Positions 1 to 6,901 are shown, counted from the stretch's first letter. The stretch: DNA of 16,477 nucleotides from Saprospiraceae bacterium (GCA_027031185.1 JALVEF010000062.1:1-16477), one strand, 5' to 3'. Translations and numbers: made by a program. Notes: generated from the letters alone by a model not told the origin.

Positions 1-49
1 GATCGCCGATGCGGGGCATCGGGTTGTAAGCAGTCTCTTGAACTTCCAT
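1..49 (-). CDS. Peroxiredoxin (AhpC/Prx family), N-terminal fragment
   Basis: Only the first 16 codons are inside the window; the gene continues past the left edge. The visible peptide is MEVQETAYNPMPRIGD. The MPRIGD segment resembles the start of AhpC/TSA and Prx6-type peroxiredoxins, which typically open with M-P-x-I-G-D followed by a P-x-F motif. These enzymes reduce hydrogen peroxide and organic peroxides in the cytoplasm using a cysteine that lies beyond the visible part. A second ATG at codon 11 (MPRIGD) is an alternative start. The call rests on a very short segment and is tentative. A good Bacteroidota promoter lies just upstream. Confidence 0.5.
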   Translation of the reverse strand, partial: MEVQETAYNPMPRIGD

Positions 50-86
50 TTTCTCTCTGTTTTTGGTTATTGAATCATTTGCGATG

Positions 87-118
87 CAAAGGTGTCGCGC
101 CTATGGGTATAAATCAAA
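87..118 (-). promoter_or_regulatory. Bacteroidota-type promoter of the peroxiredoxin gene
   Basis: Reading the minus strand, a -33 box TTTG (115-118) is followed after exactly 20 nt by CACCTTTG (87-94), which matches 7 of 8 positions of the Bacteroidota -7 consensus TAnnTTTG. Transcription would start near position 80, giving a leader of about 30 nt before the ATG at 49. It is the only place in the window where both boxes occur at the expected spacing. Confidence 0.6.
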
Positions 119-202
119 TTGATTTTCTTTATGACGATATAGGGTATTTCTATTTTATTTTGAGTCGAGCCGGTATGAGTAATTTGTGGCGGGACAAGCA
201 TA

Positions 203-246
203 GAAATGCGACAGAGACGCAATGACTTGCGTCTCTGTCGCATTTT
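203..246. terminator. Long perfect hairpin, probable bidirectional terminator or dispersed repeat
   Basis: Arms 204-222 and 227-245 are perfectly complementary over 19 bp around the 4-nt loop TGAC, with one further G-T pair outside (203/246). The arm reads AAATGCGACAGAGACGCAA. It lies 43 bp beyond the stop of the secreted-protein gene at 288 and upstream of the peroxiredoxin promoter, so it could end the former's transcript. There is no long U-tract on either strand (TTTT at most on the plus side, partly in the stem), so it may instead be a dispersed palindromic repeat. Confidence 0.5.
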
Positions 247-287
247 CAATTCACTTCGTGGTCCGGCCCCGTTGCCGGGAGTATCAA

Positions 288-2204
288 TTATTGTGTGACG
301 ATGATTTTCTGAGACGCCAGGCGTTGATTGTGATCGTCGAGCAAGGTGATGAGATAGATGCCACGGTGTGGGATATGGATTTGACTGGCGTTCCGTGCAT
401 GTAGGATTTGTCTGCCCAGCATATCCGTGACCAATACGTGGTGCGTGGCCCCATCCGCGAAACGAATATCTCCGGTAGTCGGGTTGGGATAAAACCAAGA
501 TGTAGTCTCGTCATCCCAAACGACCGCTACGATGCGGGAATAGGAAATATGTTGGTCAAAATCCACCTGAGCGAGGCGATAAGTGTTGATGCCGCGTAAA
601 GGATGCTTGTCCAATATTCCATACTTTTTTTGGCCCGCAGGTACATGCGTTAAATCTTGCCAGTGTCCATCCGTTTCCAGGCGTTGGACGACGAAGCGCT
701 CAGCATTGATTTCGACGGAAGTCTCCCAGTGCAGGCGGATGCCTTCTGCTACCCGGGTGGCGCTAAAAGGCACGACGTATTGCACGGGCATAGGCATTTG
801 CGCTGACAGGTGGTACAGCCCGCCCTTGGCGGCGGCCAGCGGTGCATCGAAAGAAATGGTGGCGGCCGTTTCGGTGAATGTGATATTGGCACCGGAGACC
901 TCGTCCGTTATACTGTTCACTTGGTAGCCGATGTCTGCCTTGTCCACCGTCACGGTGATGTTCTGGTCGTTGTAGTAATCTTTATTTACGACAATGACGT
1001 ACTTATCATCGCTATCGGAGGTGACGTCGTCGTGGAGCTTGACTTCGCCGGAGGAGGCGCTGATATTGGCACCTTCGACTACATCCAATTTGAGCAAAAT
1101 GGGACTGATAGCGTTGACTTCCGAATTGATAGCGGCGGCTTCCTGTAGGCGAACTGTGGACTGGCCGGATGCGTCCAAAAGGCCGAGCAGGACGGGATAT
1201 TCCGTTTCGTACAGAAAATACCAAATACCCTTGGCGCCGTGCATCAGCGACATCCATATTTGCAAGCGCAATTCCTTGGGATAGACCTGTCGCCAGAAGG
1301 CCCAGGACGCATCGGGGTCGTCGGCGTTATATTGGACGGCATCGCCGAAAGCCTGGATGATGATCCACATGGGGCGGTCATTTTTGGGATTGCTTTGCTC
1401 TTGGCGTATTTGCTCGAGATACTCGGAATAAGTGGGCGTAGCCGGCCCGATGGACGAGGGATCATTCGGATCGCCGTAGCTTGAGAAGTACGCCGGCATG
1501 TAGTCCACCAGGCTGCCCGGCGAGGTAGAGTCGGAGAAAGGGTAAATATCCGCCATCAGCACGTCGAGGCCTTCACCGTTTCCGTTGTCGTTGTTGGCGC
1601 CGAGATAGCCGTCAATTTCACTCATGTACAGCACGTCGTTCCAGGCTGAGAGTATGGGGTGGTTGCCGCCGGAGAGCACCAGCAAAGAGTCGTAAGCTTG
1701 GCCCATTTTGTGGAAATCAATCCAGCCGGGAAGGGGCTCGTCATACAGATAATAGCCCAGCGTCGCCGGATGCTGACGCAAATAGACGATGGAGTCATTG
1801 ATGATGGCATCATGTATTGCCTGACCGGATGGCGGGTCGTCAATGCTGTTTTCCAGTACGCCGTGCAGGTTTTGGGCCGAGGCGATAATTTTGATGCCAT
1901 AGGCCTGGGCGGTGTCCATGATAGAGTGCAGGGTCGGCCCGATCGGATCCAACGACATAAACGCGGCATTGAAACCGTTTTCGCTCAGGCCTTTGAACAA
2001 TTGGGAGTGGTAAGACGGTGCCTGGGACGGCATGACCAATACACCGCTGCTGTCCACGAACAGGTACTCATTGACGGGGCGAAAATCCCCCTTCACGGAC
2101 CAGACGCCGATGGGAAAAAAAGACGGGTCATAGTTCTGCCCGGCAAGGCGAACCAGAAATGCCAGTTGCAGGCACAGTAGGAGCACAGTCTTTGTGTGAA
2201 TCAT
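288..2204 (-). CDS. Secreted TIM-barrel glycosidase-like protein with T9SS C-terminal sorting domain
   Basis: 638 aa. Residues 1-23 are a signal peptide with the probable cut after LAGQ. Residues ~30-340 look like a (beta/alpha)8 barrel of the retaining glycosidase kind: YYLYDEP (151-157) would carry the acid/base Glu156 at a strand end, DIYPF (219-223) and WYFLYE (328-333) are further strand-end motifs. Residues ~370-460 look like a beta domain with a VIVVNKDY strand, as in barrel-associated all-beta domains. Residues ~475-565 are a Fn3-like spacer, and ~568-638 the type A sorting domain: YPNPTTG, then VLVTDMLGRQI, GIYLITL and a basic-then-IIVTQ end. The protein should pass the inner membrane by Sec and the outer membrane by T9SS. 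Substrate unknown; I cannot name a GH family. An insertion element lies 22 bp upstream of the ATG. Confidence 0.75.
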   Translation of the reverse strand: MIHTKTVLLLCLQLAFLVRLAGQNYDPSFFPIGVWSVKGDFRPVNEYLFVDSSGVLVMPSQAPSYHSQLFKGLSENGFNAAFMSLDPIGPTLHSIMDTAQAYGIKIIASAQNLHGVLENSIDDPPSGQAIHDAIINDSIVYLRQHPATLGYYLYDEPLPGWIDFHKMGQAYDSLLVLSGGNHPILSAWNDVLYMSEIDGYLGANNDNGNGEGLDVLMADIYPFSDSTSPGSLVDYMPAYFSSYGDPNDPSSIGPATPTYSEYLEQIRQEQSNPKNDRPMWIIIQAFGDAVQYNADDPDASWAFWRQVYPKELRLQIWMSLMHGAKGIWYFLYETEYPVLLGLLDASGQSTVRLQEAAAINSEVNAISPILLKLDVVEGANISASSGEVKLHDDVTSDSDDKYVIVVNKDYYNDQNITVTVDKADIGYQVNSITDEVSGANITFTETAATISFDAPLAAAKGGLYHLSAQMPMPVQYVVPFSATRVAEGIRLHWETSVEINAERFVVQRLETDGHWQDLTHVPAGQKKYGILDKHPLRGINTYRLAQVDFDQHISYSRIVAVVWDDETTSWFYPNPTTGDIRFADGATHHVLVTDMLGRQILHARNASQIHIPHRGIYLITLLDDHNQRLASQKIIVTQ

Positions 2205-2218
2205 AACGTTTGGTTTTT

Positions 2219-2226
2219 GTTTCTTT
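2219..2226. repeat. Target-site duplication of MITE A, left copy
   Basis: GTTTCTTT, identical to 2390-2397 and directly abutting the element ends. Confidence 0.8.
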
Positions 2227-2389
2227 GTAACTGTTTAGGTGCTCCTGTTTTTAGGGATAAAATAGGCATTTTTGTGTATGCCGAAGGTAAAATTTTCGAT
2301 GTGTAGCACCGCTACATGAGAAAATTTTACCAATGGCAGACGCAAAAAGGGCATTTTAGCGCAAAAACAGCGGGTACCTAAACAGTTAC
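2227..2389. mobile_element. MITE A: 163-bp palindromic miniature element, IS66-like ends
   Basis: The element starts GTAACTGTTTAGGT (2227-2240) and ends with its exact complement (2376-2389), a 14-bp perfect terminal inverted repeat. Homology between the arms continues inward to the centre. GGTAAAATTTTC (2286-2297) faces GAAAATTTTACC (2320-2331), and TGTAGC/GCTACA (2302-2307/2311-2316) close on a 3-nt loop, so the whole element can fold as one long imperfect hairpin. Perfect 8-bp direct repeats flank it. Ends beginning GTAA plus 8-bp duplications are the known signature of the IS66 family. There is no transposase, so it would move only in trans. It separates the YeeE/YedE terminator from the secreted-protein gene. 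Confidence 0.85.
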
Positions 2390-2397
2390 GTTTCTTT
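2390..2397. repeat. Target-site duplication of MITE A, right copy
   Basis: GTTTCTTT, identical to 2219-2226. Confidence 0.8.
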
Positions 2398-2407
2398 TTT
2401 GGTACTG

Positions 2408-2444
2408 AAAGAACAAGGGTGCCGCAAGTGCACCCCTGTTCTTT
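2408..2444 (-). terminator. Hairpin terminator after the YeeE/YedE gene
   Basis: Arms 2408-2422 (AAAGAACAAGGGTGC) and 2430-2444 pair over 15 positions with one mismatch and a 7-nt loop. It begins 25 bp after the transporter's stop codon. On the minus strand the stem ends in TTCTTT without a longer U run; on the plus strand TTTT follows, so it might act in both directions. Confidence 0.55.
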
Positions 2445-2469
2445 TGGTCTTGTGATATGGCCTCCCCGT

Positions 2470-4074
2470 TTATGCGAAGGCTTCTTCAGGCACCGGCTCC
2501 GGTACGGGGACGCCATTGACCACCTCTTTGTCGGCAGCGATCTCGTCAAAGATGACCTGGATGTCCTCCATGTTGTGGTGCAGGAGCGTCTCCTTGGGCA
2601 GGCCCGTATTGCGACTTCCTTTCTTGATGAAGTAAAGGAGTAGGATAATCAGGCCCTGGAGCCATATAAACATAATAAACTTTTGCATAGCCGGATTGTC
2701 CGACAGCAGGGAGTACCATTCCTTGGCTTCGCCCAGCGCACCGCCTTCACCGAATATCATGGTCGCTTTCAGGAAGTGCTTGTGCGCTTCGGGAAACAGC
2801 GTGTAAGGCAGGTAGCCGACGGCAAAGCCGATAAAACCGACGAGCGTATTCAAATAACCCATGCCAATGCGCATATAGGAGCGGATCTCACAACCGATCA
2901 ACGTGACGGCTCCAAAACCCAGTGACAAGCCGCCCAGCAGACTACCGGCCGTCAGGCCTTTTTTCAGGCCCGGGCCCAATGCCGGAGATACACCGGTCAG
3001 GGTCCAGACGATGAGCAAAAACGCGGTCAGCACCACCCAGCTGGTAGCTACTCCGATGATGGGATTGTAGCTGCGCATCAGCGTGCGCGTGATGCGCGGT
3101 ACACCCATTTTAGCATATTTGTGGTCGTCTTTGGTCATTGAATCACCTACTTCCACGGATACCAAAGCACATTCCGTCCCAAAGCCACTCTTGGCGAGTG
3201 CAATACCCGCTGTAATACCGGCCAGTAAGGTGCCGGTGACAAACAACCATCCCTTGTCGGCAGGTGAATTGATAAAGGCGGTAATCTTACCGCTCTCAGG
3301 ATGCACGGTGTGCATAAATTCGGGATTGGTCAGGGCCCCCCAAATGGCTGTCAATGCGAATACAACGGCAAACGTCAGTCCTATCCAATAAAACGGGTTC
3401 TTCTTCCAGGTGTACCCCTTTTTGTAGGTGGCTTGTTCGCCCGGGTCTGCATTTTTGACATAGCTCAGGGTCTCCTGATGCTTGAAGTAGTTGGCCAAAC
3501 CGAGCTTGTCCATGACATAAAAGCCCAGTGCGCCGCCGATTGCCATAAAGATAATAGAGCCGGTGGAGCGGATGCCCATCACGGGCACACCACCCATCAA
3601 GTGGGTCAGCGTACAGCCACCGGCCAAGCGGGTGCCGTAGCTAAAGAAAGCCCCCCCGATGAAGGACACCAGCAGGGCCTTTTTGGAATAGTAGGCCCAG
3701 GAGCGAGATTCCCGTTCCATAATGGTCACCAGCAAGCCGCCTATAATCATCCCGACAATGGGCCAGCCGATGCCCGGTGTAAAGACACCGCCACCCGGAA
3801 TCCACTCGCCATTGACCAACTGGTAATCTCCGTACAACTCCGTCCGGAAACCAAACAAGTGGTTGATCATAACCTCCAATCCCCGGAACATCCGCCCCAG
3901 GTCAGTGGTCACACTGATCGGAAATAGCCCGGGCACCTTCCCAACGGATACCCTAAAATACCAAACTGTCAATACAAAGATGATCTGCGCAATCCCAAAT
4001 GCAATGCCCGCGTAATAGTACGGCCATTGGTACCGTATCAGCCGTCTTAGAAAAGACTCGTTCTTTTTCTCCAT
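2470..4074 (-). CDS. yedE: YeeE/YedE (TsuA-like) sulfur-compound transporter
   Basis: 534 aa polytopic inner-membrane protein with two halves of the sulfur-transport (DUF395) fold. Conserved cysteine motifs are visible: GGCTLTHLMGG (Cys154), GTECALVS (Cys302) and GCEIRSYMRIG (Cys395). In the thiosulfate channel TsuA such cysteines line the path and hand thiosulfate inward, so uptake of thiosulfate or a related sulfur species is the likely role. The first half carries a ~60-residue extra-membrane loop after TM1; the C-terminal ~40 residues are acidic and proline-rich (ending VPEPVPEEAFA). The ATG at 4074 is preferred; a TTG seven codons upstream is the only longer option. It diverges from a rhodanese gene across a shared regulatory region, which supports a joint role in sulfur handling. 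Confidence 0.88.
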   Translation of the reverse strand: MEKKNESFLRRLIRYQWPYYYAGIAFGIAQIIFVLTVWYFRVSVGKVPGLFPISVTTDLGRMFRGLEVMINHLFGFRTELYGDYQLVNGEWIPGGGVFTPGIGWPIVGMIIGGLLVTIMERESRSWAYYSKKALLVSFIGGAFFSYGTRLAGGCTLTHLMGGVPVMGIRSTGSIIFMAIGGALGFYVMDKLGLANYFKHQETLSYVKNADPGEQATYKKGYTWKKNPFYWIGLTFAVVFALTAIWGALTNPEFMHTVHPESGKITAFINSPADKGWLFVTGTLLAGITAGIALAKSGFGTECALVSVEVGDSMTKDDHKYAKMGVPRITRTLMRSYNPIIGVATSWVVLTAFLLIVWTLTGVSPALGPGLKKGLTAGSLLGGLSLGFGAVTLIGCEIRSYMRIGMGYLNTLVGFIGFAVGYLPYTLFPEAHKHFLKATMIFGEGGALGEAKEWYSLLSDNPAMQKFIMFIWLQGLIILLLYFIKKGSRNTGLPKETLLHHNMEDIQVIFDEIAADKEVVNGVPVPEPVPEEAFA

Positions 4075-4124
4075 GTTTTCTTGTTTTGTGGGCAAATCCG
4101 CAGACTGTTCGGGAAAATTGGCGC

Positions 4125-4142
4125 TAAGTTCGTACGTACTTA
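4125..4142. promoter_or_regulatory. Imperfect 18-bp palindrome in the divergent sulfur-gene region
   Basis: TAAGTTCGTACGTACTTA is self-complementary at 8 of 9 pairs. It lies between the Crp-like site and the transporter start, where an operator controlling the minus-strand gene would sit. No known regulator can be assigned. Confidence 0.35.
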
Positions 4143-4153
4143 ATCAATAAATT

Positions 4154-4169
4154 TGTGATGCGTATCACG
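4154..4169. promoter_or_regulatory. Crp/Fnr-family operator between yedE and the rhodanese
   Basis: TGTGATGCGTATCACG matches the classical Crp consensus TGTGA-N6-TCACA at 9 of its 10 defined bases; the symmetric core GTGAT/ATCAC is perfect and flanks extend it to TTTGTGAT...ATCACGAA. The centre (4161.5) is about 42 bp upstream of the start inferred from the TACTTTTG box at 4191-4198, the usual position for a class II activator. Bacteroidota encode many Crp/Fnr regulators; which one acts here is unknown. Confidence 0.6.
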
Positions 4170-4190
4170 AATCAACTAAATTGGGCCTTC

Positions 4191-4198
4191 TACTTTTG
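4191..4198 (+). promoter_or_regulatory. -7 promoter box of the rhodanese gene
   Basis: TACTTTTG fits TAnnTTTG exactly. No TTTG -33 box is found 19-21 bp upstream; the Crp-like site occupies that area, as expected of an activator-dependent promoter. The inferred leader is roughly 20 nt. Confidence 0.5.
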
Positions 4199-4225
4199 TG
4201 GTGACTTTTTCCCAAATTTGCTGCC

Positions 4226-4666
4226 ATGAAAAAGCTGATATATTCTTTCCTCGCCATTGATATCGTGATCTTTGCCCTGCTGGCCATGAACGGCGGGCTC
4301 AAGCCACCCAAATATGACTTGAAGCCGGCACAATTCCAGCAGGCCATCCAAAGCGGTAATGTCCAGTTTGTGGATGTACGTACCCCTTCTGAGTATGAGC
4401 AGGCGCGCATAAAAGGCGCTGAATTGATTGATTGGAAATCCCCGGACTTTAAGGAAAAGATTCAACACCTGGACAAGAACAAGCCCGTTTACATCTATTG
4501 CCGTACGGGTATGCGTGCTGCACGCGCGCAGCGCTATATGCGCAAGCACGGTTTCAAAGAAGTCTATAACCTGGTCGGCGGCATCAAAGGATGGTATCGT
4601 GCCGGCTTGCCTGTGGAGACCAAACCGGGTTACAGTCTTGCCGATGATCACGCGGAGGGCTGCTGA
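4226..4666 (+). CDS. Membrane-anchored single-domain rhodanese
   Basis: 146 aa. Residues 3-21 form one hydrophobic segment, either an uncleaved anchor or a signal peptide, so the catalytic domain should lie on the periplasmic side. The rhodanese domain spans ~30-132: FVDVRTPSEYEQARIKGA (48-65), then the active-site loop CRTGMR with Cys92, and NLVGGIKGWYRAGLP at the end of the fold. The loop length of six residues is typical of sulfurtransferases rather than Cdc25 phosphatases. Family members carry sulfane sulfur as a persulfide on the cysteine. The tail ends in HAEGC with an extra cysteine. It faces the sulfur transporter and shares its Crp-like control region, so it may receive or deliver sulfur for it. 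The 3' end overlaps the next gene tail to tail by 19 bp. Confidence 0.88.
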   Translation: MKKLIYSFLAIDIVIFALLAMNGGLKPPKYDLKPAQFQQAIQSGNVQFVDVRTPSEYEQARIKGAELIDWKSPDFKEKIQHLDKNKPVYIYCRTGMRAARAQRYMRKHGFKEVYNLVGGIKGWYRAGLPVETKPGYSLADDHAEGC

Positions 4667-5367
4667 GCGGGCAGCGTGGCCGTCTCTTCACTTCCCGATA
4701 TCAAGTCCCGGTGATAGAGTTCCGTCCCATTGGCGGTCCGCCGGATTTGGGAAAGGCTGGTCGTGCAGACCACGTTGCGCCGGTTCATCACAAAACCGAA
4801 GTCGGCCCGTTGTTCCCCGCCGTGGATATGGAAGTCCAAAATAGCTCCTTCACCGGGGTCGGCATGTGTTTTTAGCCAATCGCGAAACCACTTCTTTCTC
4901 TTGGCACGCATGGCACGGTCAAACAAGGTGGCAGATGAGAAAATCTCCGGTCTCTCCAGCTGCCGTAAAAAGCGTATCTCTCCCGTCCATTTAAACTCAA
5001 AATAGCCTTCCCGGGGGCGCAGCCCGATCAGTGTAAACGGCTCGATGCCGTCAAAGTCATAGTCTTTGGCAAACGCTTCAAATGAATCCCATTCAAAGCT
5101 TTCCAAAACCACTAAACCGCGGCTCTTCCGGTAGGGTGGCCGGGATTTGTGTTTGACAAAGCCACCGTTGAGCAGACAGGCGGCGCGGCCTTGGTCGTCC
5201 ATGGCGATCCAGCTCCCGCCGGCTTCAGGGTCTTGTGGATAGACAAGCGTATAGGTCTCCATCTCCCGGCGAATGAGAGTATCTGCGTGGCGCGCCGGCG
5301 CCACATCGCGATTGGAGGTCAGGATATACTGGTCCTTCCCTTTCGGGAAAAAAGTCACCGTACACAT
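4648..5367 (-). CDS. NRDE/TANGO2-family protein
   Basis: 239 aa when started at the ATG at 5367, which puts Cys at position 2 (MCTVTFFP), as in the family; a TTG two codons earlier is the alternative. The name-giving Asn-Arg-Asp occurs in LTSNRDVAPAR (residues 19-21), followed by GGSWIAMDDQGRAACLLNG, another conserved family stretch. NRDE proteins resemble N-terminal nucleophile hydrolases, and eukaryotic TANGO2 is linked to metabolism and membrane or haem traffic, but no bacterial reaction is established. Predicted cytoplasmic; no signal peptide or membrane segment. The last 19 bp overlap the 3' end of the convergent rhodanese gene. Confidence 0.85.
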   Translation of the reverse strand: MCTVTFFPKGKDQYILTSNRDVAPARHADTLIRREMETYTLVYPQDPEAGGSWIAMDDQGRAACLLNGGFVKHKSRPPYRKSRGLVVLESFEWDSFEAFAKDYDFDGIEPFTLIGLRPREGYFEFKWTGEIRFLRQLERPEIFSSATLFDRAMRAKRKKWFRDWLKTHADPGEGAILDFHIHGGEQRADFGFVMNRRNVVCTTSLSQIRRTANGTELYHRDLISGSEETATLPAQQPSA

Positions 5368-5380
5368 GCACAACTCTTTT

Positions 5381-5397
5381 GTCCCGCAAAGCGGGGC
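5381..5397 (+). terminator. Short GC hairpin with T-run
   Basis: GTCCCGC-AAA-GCGGGGC is followed by TTTTAT on the plus strand, the form of a small intrinsic terminator. No plus-strand gene ends here. On the minus strand it lies 14 bp upstream of the NRDE start, in the leader, or between it and the flavoprotein gene. Role uncertain. Confidence 0.3.
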
Positions 5398-5508
5398 TTT
5401 TATCTGAAACTGATATCAGGCGCTTTTGTTGATGCCATTGCACCGCTGGGTCCACTCTAAAAAACGTAGCATTGAAAACTTGACCAAATTTTCTTCTACT
5501 TGGATTTT

Positions 5509-5564
5509 TGAATAATTGAGGAATCGAAGAATCGAAGAATCGAAGAACCGCTATACCGCTATAC
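5509..5564. repeat. Degenerate 8-nt tandem repeat across the flavoprotein stop codon
   Basis: Read in steps of eight from 5509 the units are TGAATAAT, TGAGGAAT, CGAAGAAT twice, CGAAGAAC, then CGCTATAC twice. The register stays constant across two different motif types. The stop codon of the flavin-reductase-like gene (5551-5553) lies in the first CGCTATAC unit. Confidence 0.8.
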
Positions 5565-6429
5565 CGTTTATAAGCACGGCCAGGGCATAATCGGCCTTTT
5601 TTTCGCGAATCAGTTGTTTGGCGTAGCGGTGCAAGGCAGCTTCGGGATTGGCTGCCGCGGCACAGGCCCGGACCTTGGGATCCTGCCGGGCGGCTTCCAC
5701 CAATTCCGCTTTGGGCAGGGCCGGCAGAGCGGCCAATTCGGCGATCTCACTGCCGGTCAGGACCGGGCTTTGAGCCACGTCTTTGGGTAGGCCGTCGAAG
5801 CCCAGGCCAAGTACATGGATGGGTTGATAGATAGACATAATGGCGTCTCCCAACACGCGCACATAATTGGTGCGGCCCAGGCGGCCCATAATGTCCAGTT
5901 TGTGCGGATTGATGCGCATGCCGTCCAATATCTCATCGTCAATGTGGATGCGTAGCACGTCGCAGAATATCAGATTGCCGGCACCGCCCCGGTCGCCCAG
6001 GGACAGGATGCGGGAAACCCTGCATTCCATGTTGACGGGTGATTCCTGCACCCGTGGTGGCCGCACCAGGTCGGATGGCACGGGGGTCAATCCCGCTTTG
6101 TCAAACTCACTGATTCCTGCCGGATAGTCAATACTGGTCAGTGTCATCTGCCGGGCGATATCATAGGTCACCACATTGATGACGGCCTCGCGCGTGGCTT
6201 CGATATTGGCGAGCGTATGCTTGGTCGTATTGTCCTTGATGCGGCGGTTGGCGGAAAAGACAACGATCGGCGGGTTGGAACTGAAGGCGTTGAAAAAACT
6301 GAATGGTGCCAGATTGGGGCGTCCCGCTTCATCTACCGTACTGACGAAGGCAATGGGACGGGGCGATACGGCCGCCAACATAAACTGGTGCAAGTCTTTG
6401 GTCGAGGTCTTTTTCGGGTCAACGATCAT
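5551..6429 (-). CDS. Flavin reductase-like (split-barrel FMN-binding) protein
   Basis: 292 aa, cytoplasmic, no signal peptide. The N-terminal ~200 residues match the flavin reductase-like domain (DIM6/NTAB type): SPRPIAFVSTVDEAGRPNLA (22-41), APFSFFNAFSSNPPIVVFSA (41-60) with the FMN-contacting S/F/N cluster, then a DYPAG/SEFD segment (101-110) and the ES-PVNMECRV strand (129-138). Residues 200-292 form an alanine-rich helical extension not needed for the core fold. Such proteins bind FMN and many reduce it or aromatic substrates; the substrate cannot be told. A weak -7-like TAACTTTA lies just upstream without a matching -33 box. The last codons lie in an 8-nt repeat tract, so the C-terminus could vary between strains. 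Confidence 0.85.
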   Translation of the reverse strand: MIVDPKKTSTKDLHQFMLAAVSPRPIAFVSTVDEAGRPNLAPFSFFNAFSSNPPIVVFSANRRIKDNTTKHTLANIEATREAVINVVTYDIARQMTLTSIDYPAGISEFDKAGLTPVPSDLVRPPRVQESPVNMECRVSRILSLGDRGGAGNLIFCDVLRIHIDDEILDGMRINPHKLDIMGRLGRTNYVRVLGDAIMSIYQPIHVLGLGFDGLPKDVAQSPVLTGSEIAELAALPALPKAELVEAARQDPKVRACAAAANPEAALHRYAKQLIREKKADYALAVLINGIAV

Positions 6430-6533
6430 GTCTTTTTACCGGTAAAGTTAGCCGTTTTCATCCCCAAAGCGATATTGTTTTGGAAAATGGCTTTGTTGTA
6501 CTAGAAAAATTTGTCAGATATCTAAACAATTTA

Positions 6534-6584
6534 GCCCCAAAAAGCAGCGCAGGGCAAAGGGCAAAGGAAAGCAAAGCAAGGCAA
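6534..6584 (+). repeat. Long direct repeat, copy 1
   Basis: 51 bp starting GCCCCAAAAAGCAGCGCAGG. It matches 6858-6901 along its length except for one extra 7-nt unit (GGGCAAA present twice rather than once). Confidence 0.85.
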
Positions 6585-6636
6585 TGCAGAGCAATGTAGG
6601 GACAAGGCCGGGCAATGCAAGGCAAGAAAACTATTG

Positions 6637-6656
6637 CCGTCGGCTTTAGCCGACGG
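6637..6656. repeat. REP-like hairpin
   Basis: CCGTCGGC-TTTA-GCCGACGG is a perfect 8-bp stem with a 4-nt loop. A second stem (GGGGCT-TC-AGCCTC, 6677-6690) lies 20 bp away, a paired arrangement like repetitive extragenic palindromes. Whether it recurs elsewhere in the genome cannot be seen here. Confidence 0.5.
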
Positions 6657-6836
6657 ACTGAAGCAAAAAGGTTATAGGGGCTTCAGCCTCCAATTCTCGG
6701 CGCATTTTCGGGCTAAATCCGTTTTTGGCTTTGCTCCCCGCACTTACTTGCGTTGCTTGGTTTGGGCCTTGCCCCTTTTTGCATTGGTTAATGCAGGATG
6801 GCGCTTTTGCCGTGCCCTTTGGGGGCGGTTCAAGGG

Positions 6837-6864
6837 AAAAAATATATTGGGGCTTTTGCCCCAA
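6837..6864 (-). terminator. Probable intrinsic terminator of the pseudouridine synthase transcript
   Basis: On the minus strand TTGGGGC-AAAA-GCCCCAA (stem 6847-6853/6858-6864) is followed by TATATTTTTTCCC. It lies 137 bp beyond the pseudouridine synthase stop codon and its right arm forms the start of direct-repeat copy 2. Confidence 0.5.
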
Positions 6865-6901
6865 AAAGCAGCGCAGGGCAAAGGAAAGCAAAGCAAGGCA
6901 A
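6858..6901 (+). repeat. Long direct repeat, copy 2
   Basis: 44 bp, identical to 6534-6584 apart from one missing 7-nt unit. The copies start 324 bp apart, in the same orientation. Confidence 0.85.

Noticed and set aside
2227..2389. Interpretation of MITE A as a simple terminator of the transporter gene
   Set aside because: Perfect 14-bp ends, exact 8-bp duplications and the related copy at 10100-10157 indicate an inserted element; a separate hairpin (2408-2444) already lies behind the gene.
4075..4095. TTG start giving seven more residues for the YeeE/YedE protein
   Set aside because: An ATG seven codons later fits the family and leaves a normal leader.
4154..4226. Riboswitch or attenuator before the rhodanese
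   Set aside because: The inferred leader is only about 20 nt and the palindrome lies upstream of the promoter box, so it would not be transcribed.
5509..5564. CRISPR array
   Set aside because: Units are contiguous 8-mers with no spacers and no cas genes nearby.
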